Assembly (NCBI RefSeq): GCF_932526225.1
Contig: NC_064036.1
Coordinates: 744,001-808,000 of the forward strand
Direction of reading: 5' to 3'
DNA: 64,000 bases
Source: Nematostella vectensis
Taxonomy: Eukaryota; Cnidaria; Anthozoa; Actiniaria; Edwardsiidae
This document shows, piece after piece, positions 9,616 through 22,391 of this stretch. The position numbers and the translations under genes were made by a program. The stretch's first letter is position 1. Every line of letters begins with the position of its first letter. Under the pieces are notes generated by a model. The model did not search any database, was not told the origin of the DNA, and saw nothing but the letters and a program-made list of their open reading frames with translations.

Positions 9616-12600
9616 TCAAGCACGATGCGGAAGCGGTGCAATGGGAAACTGATTCCCAATGCTGCGACCAGGAAGAGTACGCCAATAGAAAGCTGAGATG
9701 TCTCTTACCTTTTTAGACGGTCTTACCTTTTCAATATGGTGGGTTCCGCCCTTATTGGTGACGAGTAGCAGACGAGCGCAGTGCTTTTCGTCGCTCTCGC
9801 TTTCGTAGTCTCCGTCATATCCAGGAGATCGCCTGTCGTGATCACTTGCATTATCTGTACTAGTGTACCCCGTATCGTTATTGTTCGATTCCGAGACCTT
9901 ACGGAGGTGATTCATGCGAAGCCTCCTTAAGTCGAATTCATTTAAAGGATGCTCATGGTCCTTTCCCTTCTCGCATATGCTACAAAACTCGTCATCGTCG
10001 TCATTTAAAGAGCAGAGACTGTACCAGCTCTTGATAGGGATAAACGAGGTGCGTGATAGAAGTAGCGACAGTTGATCCTCAAGGCCATCTTCATGTAAAA
10101 TCCCTTCTGCTTTGGACACTTTCGTTCCATCCCTTAGAGGCGTGGTCAGAGTTCTGTTAGATAACAAGTCTGAATCGCTAAATAAGCACCGTCTTCTCCC
10201 TTTCGAGCGACTGCGTTCAGTCTGTGCATTCCCCTTCCCGCCATAAGGGGATTTTGTATCCGTGAAATTGCCTTTGCCATTTTCGTCTATGACTTCGTAG
10301 AAGTACTCATCCGTTCGAGTTTCGTCCCTCCTTTTATCATCATGAAAATGCTGCTAAAATAAAACAGATCATGTTTTTATAACCATGTTATTCGACGAGA
10401 TTAGGGCGTCGCAGCAAGTTTGAGGCCTAACGGCCATGGCTCTCCAAGTCCCAATGTGTTACATCACATGATTGTGGGAAAGAAAAAAAAGGAGAGCCCG
10501 TATGAGCCCAAAAAAATCCGACGACTACTCAATCAGTTTTTAATCTCTAAAGCTTGCCTTTTTTTCAAATTTCTTAAATAAAACATCTTTAAAAAAAAGT
10601 CTAACATTTCTGTTACCGTTACCGACTAACGAGTCAGGGCTACTGGGCTCAAAGTTCATACTTATTAAACACGCGCACTTATGTAACTAGTTGATGACTA
10701 TGATGATGATGATGATGATGATGATGTTGATGATGATGATGATGATGACGATGACGATGACTATGACGATGACGATGACGACGATGACGATGACGATGAC
10801 GATGATGATGATGATGATGATGATAGATTCTTTTGTAAACGACCATTAAAATGGAAAACTGTTTAAAAAAATTATCCACAAAACAAAGTAGCAAAAGGGA
10901 CTTGATTTGGGGTAGGGATAGCTTTTCAAAACTTGAGAGAGTAACATTTCACATAACCTGCATAGGCATCCGAAAATATCAAATGTTCAGGCGCGTACAC
11001 AGGATTGGCTGACGTGGGGGGGGGGGGGGGGGGGTGGGTGCGCAGTCATAGGTTTAAGATTCCTTTTAAGGGGAGGTGCGCGCGTACAGTTAGACTATTT
11101 CTGGCTACTACGACACAGGCTACAATCCGCAGCAACAGAAGGTGGGATACTTCTTATAGTAACACATCCCCCTTCCCTTCCCATGTAATATTTGGTTAAA
11201 AGCGCTTTTCAACTTTAAATGCAAGTCGCAGTCAGATGATCATGAATGCTTCAACATTGAGGAGGGGAGAGGGAAAGTGTAACACTAGCCTAAATTGTAG
11301 GCTTTGTTTACCTCGTCGGAGCTCGTGCTGCCTTCGGAGTCGAAGCCCTTATAGTGAGGAACTCTCTGCTCCAATAAGTCTCGGCAGTCCGGCACAACAC
11401 ACTTGTGCGCCCAAAGCTTGTGTCTACGATCACTCCTGCTAGGCGGCACGCCACGGAAAACCGGCTTTGATTTGTGAGCTCGCTTGGGTTTTCTAGCCTG
11501 CACCACTGACCCTACATCTTGAGTGATACTAGTATCGGTGTTGACTGCCTTTTCTGATGTCTTGGTCTGCAAATACTGGTCAGTATACGAGGACAGATCA
11601 ACATCCTCAAACACTATATCGGCTCTCCATGCTTCACAGACAGTTTGAGTAAACTTGTCGCAGGTTTTAACATCAGTTTCTTTCTCCTTGTCATTGTCAG
11701 CACATAACTTCGTTTCTTCCCACGTCGAGAAGTTAGGATTCCCATTATAGAAAAATGAGCTGTACTTATTTCTATCGGTTTGCTCGACGCATGAAGCAAG
11801 GATCTGTCCCACAATGCTTTTCGCACCCCAGGTTACGCCTAGTGTCGGTGGGGGTTGGACCTTGATTGGGGCGGCTGGTGGTGGCGTGGGAGGTGCGAAT
11901 CTACGGCGCATCGACTGTTAAAAAGAAAGAAAAAAGTCAATGTAAAGAAAACTATTTGGAGGAACATGTGTATAGCTCCCCAATATCCATAAGCCGTTTC
12001 TCTTATATACAATCCCCTAATTTTTAACAATTCCTTTAGTGAAAGAGAAAGATGTATCACTCAGTATTTTGGCGTACTATTTCGCGCTTTCCAACAGCAC
12101 AAGATGGCGGTCGCGGGACAAGACCGACAAGATCACTGAGCTGTTACCCTAGAACCAGACCCATGGATACACCCCTTGTAGTGCGAGCGGATGTTAATTT
12201 ACAGCCAGAAAAAGGAGAATCCGCAAAAATATATTAAAAGGAATAGACCTTTCACACATAAACGATCTTAGAGATTGATTTCTTTGAATTCTGTAATTGT
12301 GCAAATAATAGACAGCATTGCTTAGCTTGAATAGCTGAGTAAGCCTTGGTTTTAGAGAAAAGGCTAGAAAGATTGAGACAAAGAAATGAAGCATCTACGC
12401 TTTGTTGACAACCTTAAGGTCAAACAAACCTTTGTTCAGAGCTCAAACAATCCTATAAATTAACGATAAATAAATCGCTTATCTGACTTGTTTTACAAAC
12501 CATAAGAAAGCACCTGAACCCCGATAGATATTAACTAACAAACATTTTATATTTGACAACCTTTCCATCAAATGGTCTAATAGCTGACAAAGGCTGAATG

Positions 12601-14543
12601 TATGAATAGCCATCCGTGCCATGCGACGTTTTGCCCCAATGGTTCGACTCAACAAATAAAAACAATTTGTCAATATAAGCTAATGTTTTTTCTCTTCCAT
12701 CTGTGCCAACGGTAGACCTGTAAGCACAAAATAATGTGTGCTTTCCTGACCTCAGGTTTTTCTATGGTTTCGTTTGGTATCATTCAATAAAGAATTCTCT
12801 TAGGAATTCAAATGAAATCAGTTTCGCGTTTCTCAGAAAAAAAATGCACACATCTAACCGAAAAAAAACAAAATTGTTGAGCTCACTAAAATATATATGT
12901 TATATTATAAAGTGATTTTAGATTTATTTCACGTGTGAAAACACACGATTAATCTTGAATTGTATTTGCTTTGTTTTTACTCTTGCATGAAGGTTGAGCG
13001 CTTTCATCAAAACAAACGCTATCAAATTCAATTCCCATTACAAGAGACAGCTGACACATTCGAATGAGCTCTGATGAAGATTTGATTCCTTGAAAGATTG
13101 CAGCACAAATTCCGTCTGATCATACATGACACTATTATTATTACAGGATAACTCAAAACCCATATTTACCATGACTTTAGAATTGTCGCTATTCACTCTT
13201 CGGAATATAGACCTTAATCGATTGTGTTTCAGAGGTACTTAAGATGTGTGGCACTCGTTGAGGGCGATGCAAATTAGGTGGCTTCAAAATAAATAAATAA
13301 TTCTTTACTTAACCGCGCACTTATTTTTGAGGTAGGGCGAAGCAAAACCAATACTCTACTAGGTAAAAAAAATAATAGGGGTCTAAACAATTATAAGAGT
13401 CATTTGTAGAGAGATCCTGAGCATGTATACAGGTGAAGTGTTGTAAATGATGATGCCATGAGGAGTATGGCACGCTTCTCGAGTTTGTCTATTCAGGCAA
13501 GAATACAACGGGTAAAGATTTGCTTTAGAATAGAAGGAGATTATGTAAGCTTAGAGCTGAAAGCATCACTACACATAGTGATTACACCTGCTAATATAAA
13601 AACAAGAATACTAGCACGCATAGAAGGTTATCGTACGTTGGCACCTTTTAGGGATACGCACGCACTTGTTGGGACATGGCAAGCAGTATCAATAATAAAT
13701 AAAATGCAATATCGTTCTACAAAGAAATGGATGAAAATTTAAAAAAAGATATTCGTTTAGCTCTACTCATTTTTATTTAGGGTGTGGAAAAAATTGTAAA
13801 TCAAACGACAAAAGTGACAAATGCAGGCGCGCGTTTGTGCGTAACGCACGCAGAGAAGAACACAAGTTCGCTCTAAATCTTCGCGGCAAATCGAAAATGC
13901 TTGTTGTAATAGATCATTTTACTTTAGACACTAACTAATGTCCCTCGATACTTTGAATTAATCAAGCGTCTTATGGTTAAACCACGACCCCGTATAATGG
14001 ATGCAGTAATACTTAAGTCATGCTTTCATCGCCATTCGGCTATTTTACAATCGAATAAAACGGAGTACACAGTTTTGATTGTAGCGAGCATTTTCCGAGC
14101 GAGTGGTAAATTCGAGGGTATCCAGTTTCAACGTCGGCTTTAGTAACTAAACTATGAACTAAGCGATGGTCTAATGAAAACACAAATTCATTGCCATTTA
14201 CCGTAGGATACTGAGATCTAGACTGAGGCTCTCGCTGTGGCTTAGTAAGAGGTCTCCTCCGGAACTCCTTCCTTTGTTTGCGTCGTTTTTTAACTCCAAA
14301 GAAGCAATATATTAGAGAAGCAACGAGCAGAGCCACGACTGAGATGATACTGACTACTTTGAGGGCATCAGAATCTAAAACTAAAAAGTCAAAGTAGCAA
14401 GTTAATTCGCCGGTTTTGGTTCAACCAAAATCACCAGTTTGAATGAATGATCATCAGCAAAGACAACGTGACAGAAAATCTTTCAAACAGCGTGAATTGT
14501 TTTGGATTTGAATAAACTTCAACTTACCCTGTAGTAAAGTCAT
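9616..14543 (-). CDS. Unrecognised single-pass membrane protein, four exons seen
   Basis: The minus-strand exons are 14528-14543 (start uncertain), 14202-14380, 11312-11914 and 9616-10353. Donors are G|GTAAGT, ACG|GTAAAT and GAG|GTAAAC, acceptors are TTTTTAG, TTTTTAACAG and TATTTTAG, and all phases close. The protein has one hydrophobic helix (VVSIISVVALLVASLIYCFF) followed by a basic stop-transfer stretch (KKRRKQRKEFRRR), then about 450 polar residues rich in Ser, Asp, Arg and Pro. It looks like a type I membrane protein with a long disordered cytoplasmic tail. The frame stays open upstream of 14543 to about 14700, so the extracellular part may be longer. Two good donors (after 9727 and 9709) precede the stop at 9616, so the true C-terminus may use another exon. 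No family is recognised. Confidence 0.6.
10697..10825. repeat. ATG/ACG trinucleotide microsatellite
   Basis: An imperfect (GAT)n/(GAC)n run lies between exon 4 and exon 3 of the unknown membrane protein gene. It produces a histidine-rich open frame on the minus strand that has no support as a gene. A poly-G run at about 11017-11034 lies in the same intron. Confidence 0.9.
11915..14201. other. Long intron of the unknown membrane protein gene
   Basis: About 2.3 kb of AT-rich sequence with no recognised element. The open frame at 13458-13742 (+) has no domain and was not called. Confidence 0.45.
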
Positions 14544-14728
14544 ATTCCATGACAGTGATCGCGGCAAAATTCTTGATTTTACTTCTCCGAAGAATGGTTG
14601 CTTTTGAATGACTGTTACTCCCTCGCTAATGTAGCTAATTGTAGTGTGAACGGGCCCGTGTGAGCGAGAGCGTGACCGTTCTGAGCATGTGCAGTGATGA
14701 GTGTAGTAGGAAATACGTCACGCATTCG

Positions 14729-14830
14729 ACGGACCATTAAAAAGGTGATGGGGGGGGGGGGGGGGGTATTTTCTAGTCTGCTCGAATTTTTTTTTTCGGA
14801 CGCCTCAGTGATGCACGAATATTTTTTTTG
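14729..14830. mobile_element. Fragment of a GGACCATTA-type MITE family
   Basis: The sequence GGACCATTAAAAAGGTGATG followed by a long poly-G run and a TTTTTTTT-rich segment matches, in the opposite orientation, the right end of the element at 16346-16536. Ends are not precisely defined. Confidence 0.45.
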
Positions 14831-15470
14831 TGAGCGATTATTAATCTAGAGTTAATTATCTAGAGTTCATTCTATTTGTTCATTCGATAAATCCAAATGG
14901 TGATTGCTTAGGACATGAAGTCACGGAACCACAGTTTTACCAGGCTTTTTTACTCTGGCCTCTATAAGAAAGCATGGGCTGCAATCAGCCTGGAAATCCT
15001 TGGAATAATGGGCCTCCCTAGTAGTGCTAGCGACCAAACCAAGGAAAGGCTCTGGGCTGTGAAGAAACCCTGTCTAGCCCATGATTCATGTAAAGTATTA
15101 AACCGGGCTTTCTTGGAAACAACTGTCATATCAGACGTTATTTTACTCAGATACAACTTTTATTTGTAGTATATGGCACACCAGTGTACCATTATGTACA
15201 AAACATTTCGCAAAATATGATAGCAGGACAGTAGAGGGAGAGAGAAACACAGCAGAGAGTGATGGCAATGCAGAGAGAGAACCTGAAGATTCTAGTGACA
15301 GCGATGAGTGGTCGACAGAAGAGGAATTCTCACCTTGAATAAATATTTGCTCTTCTTATAATATTCAGCTTGCTCTAGCTATTCTTGATCAAGACTTTTG
15401 CACCGCTATAGGATTTTCGAATTATTTTGACAACCTTAAATATAAAAGAGGACGGGACGAACATGTTTCA
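14831..15470. other. Intergenic sequence, no gene assigned
   Basis: The short open frame at 14915-15169 is mirrored by one on the other strand and shows no domain. A GA-rich, acidic-coding stretch near 15230-15340 looks like the end of a decayed coding sequence, but no family can be named. Confidence 0.35.
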
Positions 15471-15479
15471 GTACAGGGA

Positions 15480-15785
15480 TTCTCGAAAAAGACCGCTGAT
15501 CAGCATGAAATCAAAATACAAATCAGCCGACCGGGAAGCCTATGGTGTGAGCACGTAAAATGGACTATATGAAACTCGCGCATGCTTTTAAAAAACACAG
15601 ATCAGCATAAAATCAAAATACAAATCAGCCAACTGGGAAACCTGTGGTGTGGACACGAAAAATCGCATCCACTATATAAAACTCGCGCATGTGCTAAAAA
15701 GACAGGTGATCAGCGTGAAATCAAAATACAAATCAGCCGACTGGGAAGCCTGTGGTGGGGACACGAAAAATCATATGCGATACCA
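15480..15785. repeat. About 112-bp direct repeat, three copies
   Basis: The block GATCAGCATGAAATCAAAATACAAATCAGCC...CTATATGAAACTCGCGCATG (in outline) occurs at about 15497, 15600 and 15707. Each of the first two copies contains a TATATAAAAC- or TATATGAAAC-like string followed by TCGCGCATG. The array ends at GACTTGCTCTCCGGTCGCTG near 15790. Confidence 0.75.
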
Positions 15786-16345
15786 CGATTAGACTTGCTC
15801 TCCGGTCGCTGCGCTCCCTCCGAGAAATTATGATATTTAAAGATATAATTATATTATCTCATGCTATTTTATTTTTGATTTTGGTCAGGATTTTGTAATA
15901 GTGAAAACATAATTATAGTTGATATATATTGATATATTTGATATTATTTACTATCATTATATCTGATTATTTATAGTTGCAATTGATACATATTGATATG
16001 ATTTTCAGTTGTTACGTACCATAAAATAAAATGAGATTGTTTAGATATAGACGTCTGATTTACAGTGATATGATATTATACAAATAGAAGTTGTAGACTA
16101 TAATGTCCGATGTGACATACAGGTATCTGCTGATTAATCATTCATATGTACATGGATGCATTTCTTTCTGTTGAGGGTTTGAATGTCAAACCTTTTCCTG
16201 GCTGATACCAGACCCCTCTAGACAAGCTTCTTTTTATGAAGATTGATAGTTTCGGTAGGGGTGTGGGGTATGCTTCACCAGAATTTTTTTATATTTCCAG
16301 CTCATAAGGGGGCTGGAAATGCAATAAAACATTATTATTCACAGG

Positions 16346-16536
16346 CCAATGGACCATTTGGTGCCTTGAGCTTGATTCACGATTTTTTTTAGCTTGATGT
16401 ACGAATTTTTTTGTGTGTGTGTATGGTCGGCCTGCATGATTTTTTTTCCTTTTTTTTCCCTTGCACGAATTTATTTATTTATTTATTTTGCTTTTTGCCC
16501 ACCCCCCCCCCCCCCATCACTTTTCTAATGGTCCAT
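16346..16536. mobile_element. MITE-like element with AATGGACCATT termini
   Basis: The left part AATGGACCATT and right part TAATGGTCCAT are inverted repeats. The interior has T-rich and poly-C runs. It shares its right end with the fragment at 14729. Confidence 0.5.
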
Positions 16537-16599
16537 GTCAAGGCTCAAATAGTAGAAAAAGTATTTTGTTAGTGTGATAACGTTCTAATAAAACGCAAA

Positions 16600-17623
16600 A
16601 TGAGGTCCTAAAGGGCTGCTACTCCGAGTGGGGTCCAGTCCCCTCCGGGGTACCACAGGGTACCAATGATCCAGAATGTAATTCCCCACACTTATGGAAG
16701 TACGTAGACGACACCACGGTCTCCGAAGTGGTATTGAAAGGGGAATTAAGCAGCGCTCAGGGGTTGGCCAACGACATCATTGAGTGGTCCCACGACAATA
16801 GAGTAGTCCTTAATCCTGATAAATGCAAAGAGATAAGAATTTCGTTTGCGCGCTCGCCTCGACCTTTCGATGCCATTACCATCGAGGGAAAGGAGCTTGA
16901 GGTCGTCAAAAGCACGAAATTATTAAGGCTCACAATAAGCGATTACTTGTAGTGGAACGCTCATGTGAACGAGGTAGTCGAGCAAAAAGCTATACTTTTT
17001 AATCCAACTAAAAAGGGCTCGGCTACCTCCCTCAGACTTATCTTTATTTACAGAGCTTGCATTCGTTCGGCCGTCGACTATGCGGTACCGGTTTTTCATA
17101 ACTCCCTGCCGCATTACCTAAAAAATGAGCCCGAACGTATCGAGAAAAGGGCGCTATCTATAATTTTGCCCCGTACGAGCTACGATGGTGCTTGTGATTT
17201 GTTGGGCATAACACCATTAGAAGTGCACCAAGGCCTAATTTGCAGCAAGCTCTTCGACGAAATAGTTTCCGATCCGAATCATAAACTAAAAAGCTTGCTG
17301 CCTCCATCAAACGTTTCAAGCCATAACCTTAGGAAAAAACGGCCCTTTGCCTTGCCCCGCCTCAAAACAAACAGAGCCATGAATTCTTTTACATTCTCGA
17401 TGGCCAACAAATCTTAAATGGAGAGTATATATGGTTTTTATAGATTATGATTGATTTTATATAGGATGAACTTTATCACGTTTTTTAAATTTTTATATTT
17501 TATATTTATTATTGTATATAGTTCAATTTATTATAGTTGTAATATAGTATCTATTGTTTTGTAAATGCCTAATTCAGCCTATGGGCTGCTACGCAATTTT
17601 TCCTAATAAACTATCTATCTAAA
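16600..17623 (+). pseudogene. 5'-truncated, broken non-LTR retrotransposon (reverse transcriptase C-terminal part)
   Basis: From about 16628 the frame encodes a GVPQGT motif, then within about 15 codons a YVDD catalytic motif. In intact elements a longer segment separates these, so an internal deletion is likely. A stop near 16950 interrupts the frame, and 16965-17417 continues with the thumb-like C-terminal region ending in the hallmark series of positively charged residues. The 3' end carries a short CTAT tandem tail (17608-17620), as in CR1/L2-type elements. The copy is inactive: it is truncated at the 5' end, internally deleted and has at least one stop. Confidence 0.85.
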
Positions 17624-19347
17624 ATCATTCTATGTGAAACTAACCACCATCATATAAAAAGCTTAAAATATCGATTATGCAATTCATGGTGCATATCAAG
17701 AAAATTTAGCCAAAAATTGTCGTTTTTGACAAACACGGTCACTTCCATACAAGGAAACTAATATATTCCTTATTTGGAAAAACTGCATGATTCTTGTCAT
17801 TTTTAAGGTTGCCGTAAAGCAGGTGCTTCGTAAACTTTATGAATTGTAATCAGAAGAGATTACAATTGGTCACAGTCACTGTGACCATCCTTGGTCAATG
17901 GAGAAAGTATCTGAAATGAAACCAAGATTCCTCGGACCAGTCCCTCAAAACGACAAGGTTTTCTGCATATGTATCATCTGTTTATACACTGAAATTTAAA
18001 AACACTTTTAAGAAAATTTCCAGCCTCGATTAAAAAATAAGACAGTCCCAGACTCGCGTACTCCCTCTTCCGCTGGGTCCCCGCGAGGATGGCAGGCCCG
18101 TGGCCTGGAGTTTTAAAATTTTAGTTTTGGGTTAATTATTACCCATAGGATTTTCAAGTAAATTTTATGGGGAATGAACAAACACACTTTGTAATACCGG
18201 ATACATTTTGTAATGAAATTGACGCACTTTGTCATACCTGAAACACTTTGTAATAAAGTCTAGAATTTCCGTTTTATCAAATTTATTTAAATTTATTTTG
18301 AATGTATTTTATTTCTCAATCGCCATATTTTGATTTCTGAAATGAAATGAGAATTGAATTTCAGATCTGGTAACATTCCCGTGATCATCTTTGTAAACAA
18401 AGCAACTTAACATACCGAAGCTGTCTGTAAAACTACTTTTGAAAATGCTGATGAAAATCCTTGGGTGCGTCAGATTTTATAACAAAGTGCGTCAGTAGAG
18501 TGTATGAGACTCTACACTTTAAATCGCACGATTTATGATTTTTAGAAGCTATATTAAGGTTGGAGACCCCCACCCGTGCCCCTGTGCCAAGAAAAATATG
18601 AACTCTAGAATATGAAACGCTCATAAGAAATTCGAGGAGAATAGGTATTCACAGTATTTTATGAAACCTCAGACCAAAAAGCATCCTAGATTTGCGTGCA
18701 TTTCAATTTAGCTTGCTTTTGTTTTCTGTTCACAAAAATTTCAATTTCATGCACGTGCGTGACTGTAGACCTAGGTCGTAGTGTGCTGCACATGATGACG
18801 AAATCACTACATTACTATAGCAACACACCTATTCCCAAGAGAGGAAAGCTTGAAAAAGACCCCGATATTTTTCAGTTAACATCTCAGCGAGCTGTGCGTG
18901 GCGTAACCGACTAAGACAGGGCTGGGATCCTGGTTATTGCCTCCCCATTAATGCGCGGGTACCTCAGGTTCCTTTGTGTTGTACAGTTCGTTAGATAGCG
19001 GTGCTGGGGCCGAAATCTCCAGCCTAGCCGTAAAGCTTTATGCTGCCATACGGCGTTTCAGCGTATGTCTGAAAGTATGGTCTATTTTTTTTCTCATTTT
19101 ACCTAATCTGGACGAGGTTCGTGTCTCGGCCATGTCTCGGTCATTTTTTTTTCATTGTTTACATTTACTATCAGTAATTTTCATCGTATTATTATTTTTC
19201 CATGTCGTCTTTACGCAGCAGTAAATGATATTTACTAAGAATTTTTTACTAAGAATATTTACTTAGAATATTTACTAAGAATGCCGGGTAAAATGTCCGT
19301 CATATTACTGGGGACTGGGGCGAGCTTTCGTTTCTTCCGCAAAAAAA
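17624..19347. other. Intergenic sequence upstream of the selenoprotein gene
   Basis: It contains loosely repeated ACACTTTGTAATA strings near 18185-18260 and an inverted version near 18480. No exon is recognised. Promoter and 5' UTR of the selenoprotein gene should lie in the last few hundred bases, but no clear core promoter motif is seen. Confidence 0.4.
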
Positions 19348-22300
19348 ATGTCGAAGCGAAGCCAAGCGAAGGTGCTGATCGAATATTGGTGAGAATTTTT
19401 CAATTTCTTTATCTGATTGTGCCCTACACACCCTGCAACTTTTTTTAACTGTCATATAGCTATATTTTACACAGAGATCAATTGTATGAAAACGAGTTCT
19501 AATGTTTTGATGTTATTGTTTGGATCCTTGGCCTAGGTTGCCAGAAAGATACAAGAAATTTAAAGTTAATATGAATGTAAAAATTGCATGAAATATATTA
19601 AGCTTAAGGGATCTGCTTAAGTATTCTGCGATTGGATGTTACTTTTATGGCCATGTTTCACTCTTAGGGAGATGTAATGTCTTTCTGGCGTCATGTTTGG
19701 CGTCTAATTGCCTTTCTCAAACCGCCTCTTTGCACTCTTATTACTTACTTTCTGAATATAAATTTAAAGGAATTCAGCTCATCTTGTAATTTACTCTGTA
19801 TCTATTAGGTTGTTGAAAAAATAGTTTTGTTTTATTACTTTAAACGCATAGTGTCATATCTTAGGTATGTTCAACATTTTTGCTTAGTCATTTCAAAGGA
19901 AATGTCGTTGTGAAGCTAAGGATAAAATATCAATTGAATTTAAATTACTTTCCTCTCATTGATGATGGCAGTTTTCCAGCATAAATTTGTATTGAATTTA
20001 AATTACTTACTTAAATTACTTAGTTTTCCAAAAGTGGGAAAAAATTAAAGCTCATGAAAGCAATTTTTTGAAAAATAAAATTTCCTCTTAATTCAGGATC
20101 AGTGATCCTTCTGACAGTTATTATGATTTTGAGTATTTGCTAGCTTATGTTCAGAATTTGGATCTATGAATTTCATCGTAGCTTTCATTAAAACCTGGGA
20201 ATTCTATTGCATCTCATTGGCCAACTAATTGATTGATGGCTTCCAATCCAAGAGATATATTACTGATTATTATTATTTATTATTGTGGCGGACCCAGGGT
20301 AAGGGGGTATTTCAAGTGTCCTCTTTGGTTGAAATTCAGAAGAAATATATGGGAGCCAAAATCCACAATATAGCTCCTTCCATATGCTTTATGTGTTGAT
20401 GCCCACCCCTTATCTGCCACTGGTAAGGCAGCTTTCTTTTCAATGTCAATGTTTCTGTTTTAGTGGTGGATGAGGGTACTATCCACGCTTTCAGGGTCTG
20501 CGGGATGAGATTCTTGCGGAGTGCCCTGAAGCACAGGTGGAGGGTAAAGTGGGAAGATCAGGTAAGTTTTATTGGAACCAGCTTACACTTGGATAATTTA
20601 GACTCCCCCTAACTCAAAGACACTTTTGAATTCTTTATGTAAGAACTAATTTTGATTTTGAGTATTCAAGAGCTCTCACTGAGTACTCCAAACTATTAAA
20701 ACAAGAGCTCTCACTAAGTAATCCAAACTACTAAAAGCAATAGCTCTCACTTAGTACTAAAACTACTAAAAACAAGAGCTCTCACTATGTACTCTACTAA
20801 AAACAAGAGCTCTCACTGAGTACTCCAAACTACTAAAAACAAGAGCTCTTACTAAGTACTCCAAACTACTAAAACTGCTTCTCACTTCTGTCAATCAAGT
20901 TTGGAATTTGTACAGTAATTGAAACATGTTGTACCTCTGAATAGTCTACACATTTCTATGTTATGGCAAGATCAGAAGTAATCTGTGTGGGGAGGCCAAT
21001 GAAAACAGTGCAATCTTATAGACTGACGAATGCCTAAATTTTTATTGTATGGAATTTATGAGTACAAGTGTGCAGATCACTTAGAATCTTGTAAGATTTA
21101 ATAGGATAACTTCCCACCCAATCACTTGGCCACTGTCTCTTGGGCATCCCCTCCTCCCGCATCTACTTTTCACTCAAGCAGACCTTCCTGTCAGGTGTGC
21201 TGGATCTGCTTAGCCCCCCTCCCCTCTTGAATGTGGTTTACATGCCTGGTATATTTTCAACAGGTTCTTTTGAGGTAACCATCAATGGAAAAGAAGTATT
21301 TTCAAAGCTAAAACAGGGGGGATTTCCAGTTTGTGATGAGGTAAAAAATCTTTTAGCTGCAACTTAAAGATACTAATATTAAGTATTTTAAAATGCAGTT
21401 ATAAGTTTTGAGAAGATACATGATCCAGTATGCATTAGCTATATATTAGCTGTACCTGAATACAATACTCCAAGTATTGTATTTATTGTTCTGGTACGAG
21501 ATCGCGACAGTTTGGGCTTTTTGATTCTAGCTTTACCTGAAATATATGTATTGCAATACAAGCAGTACTGATGTGAGATTTTGTGAAATCTCATATCACA
21601 AACACCATTAGTATATACAAAAGCCAGCCACTAGTGAATGCAAACAGTTAAAAGACACTGAAGAATAGAAGGACCTAGATTACGCTATAAGTATTTTTCA
21701 AGAAACCCACTATTTACTTAGGATAGAATCATTGTTCCATATGTAGGAGGCTACAGTCAAACTTCACCATGTGTGACACTAAAACTGATTTTTGACATTA
21801 ACAAACTGATTTTTGACATTAACAAAAAATCTGTACATCCTAGATTCATAGCATGAACATGAGCATCTACTCTAGAATTTATTTATTTTGCAAAAAAAAT
21901 TGAATTATGGATTTAAAAAAGTGCAAAATTATATTGTCCTCTTTAATGGAAATAATTGAAAACTAACCACTTGCTGATTTTGATGCGATATGTCTTATTT
22001 GTCAGCACATTTTTTTGTTATGTAGTTATTCATATTATGACACCTAGGGTGAAAGAGGATGCAAAATGTTGCCTTTTAAAAAGTGCGCTTACAGATTTAA
22101 GCCAATGCATAAGCTGCACATGTAATTGATGACATTGTCCTTTTAATTATGAGATATTTAGGAGTGTAAGTCAATGTATTTTGGTTTTGACATACAGTAG
22201 TAGCTAGACCTTTGTGTGTCATTTAATGTGAAAGAAAATTATGTTTTAAAAAAGCAAGAAAGTGTCAGTCTCTTCACTAACTTGTCATTGCTTTTGTTCC

Positions 22301-22391
22301 TCAGGTTGTCAATTCAGTCATAGAGGCATGCAAAGGCTTAGACCCTCCACATGTTGAGGAAGTTGATAAATCTGGCTGTTCTATCCAATAA
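19348..22391 (+). CDS. MIEN1: Rdx-family selenoprotein (SelW/MIEN1-like) with recoded TGA
   Basis: Four exons, 19348-19388, 20464-20561, 21264-21340 and 22305-22391, join with GT-AG introns and closing phases to give 100 residues. The first exon ends in the codon fragment TG and the second opens T-GGT-GGA-TGA, so the redox motif reads C-G-G-U with the in-frame TGA at 20471-20473 as selenocysteine. The fold region continues with GSFEVTINGKEVFSKLKQGG, very close to MIEN1/C17orf37, and the protein ends CSIQ, a CaaX prenylation box also present in MIEN1 relatives. Rdx proteins are thioredoxin-like; prenylated MIEN1 sits at the inner plasma membrane. The human MIEN1 site has Cys, so the Sec form resembles SelW. 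Without Sec decoding the protein would stop after about 16 residues, so a SECIS is required; a candidate is at 23015-23070. Confidence 0.9.
20471..20473 (+). other. Selenocysteine codon (TGA) in a CxxU motif
   Basis: TGA lies in frame at the position of the resolving/redox residue of the Rdx fold (CxxU). Downstream coding is conserved for more than 80 residues over three exons, which argues against a nonsense mutation. Confidence 0.88.
20660..20876. repeat. About 36-bp tandem repeats in intron 2 of the selenoprotein gene
   Basis: Roughly six imperfect copies of CAAGAGCTCTCACTGAGTAC followed by CCAAACTACTAAAA occur in the intron. Confidence 0.8.

Noticed and set aside
10679-10894. Histidine-rich protein on the minus strand
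   Set aside because: It is a direct reading of the ATG/ACG microsatellite in an intron.
20464-20520. TGA at 20471 as a nonsense mutation making a pseudogene
   Set aside because: The flanking residues form a CxxU motif, three further exons keep frame and conserved sequence, and the C-terminal CaaX box is intact.
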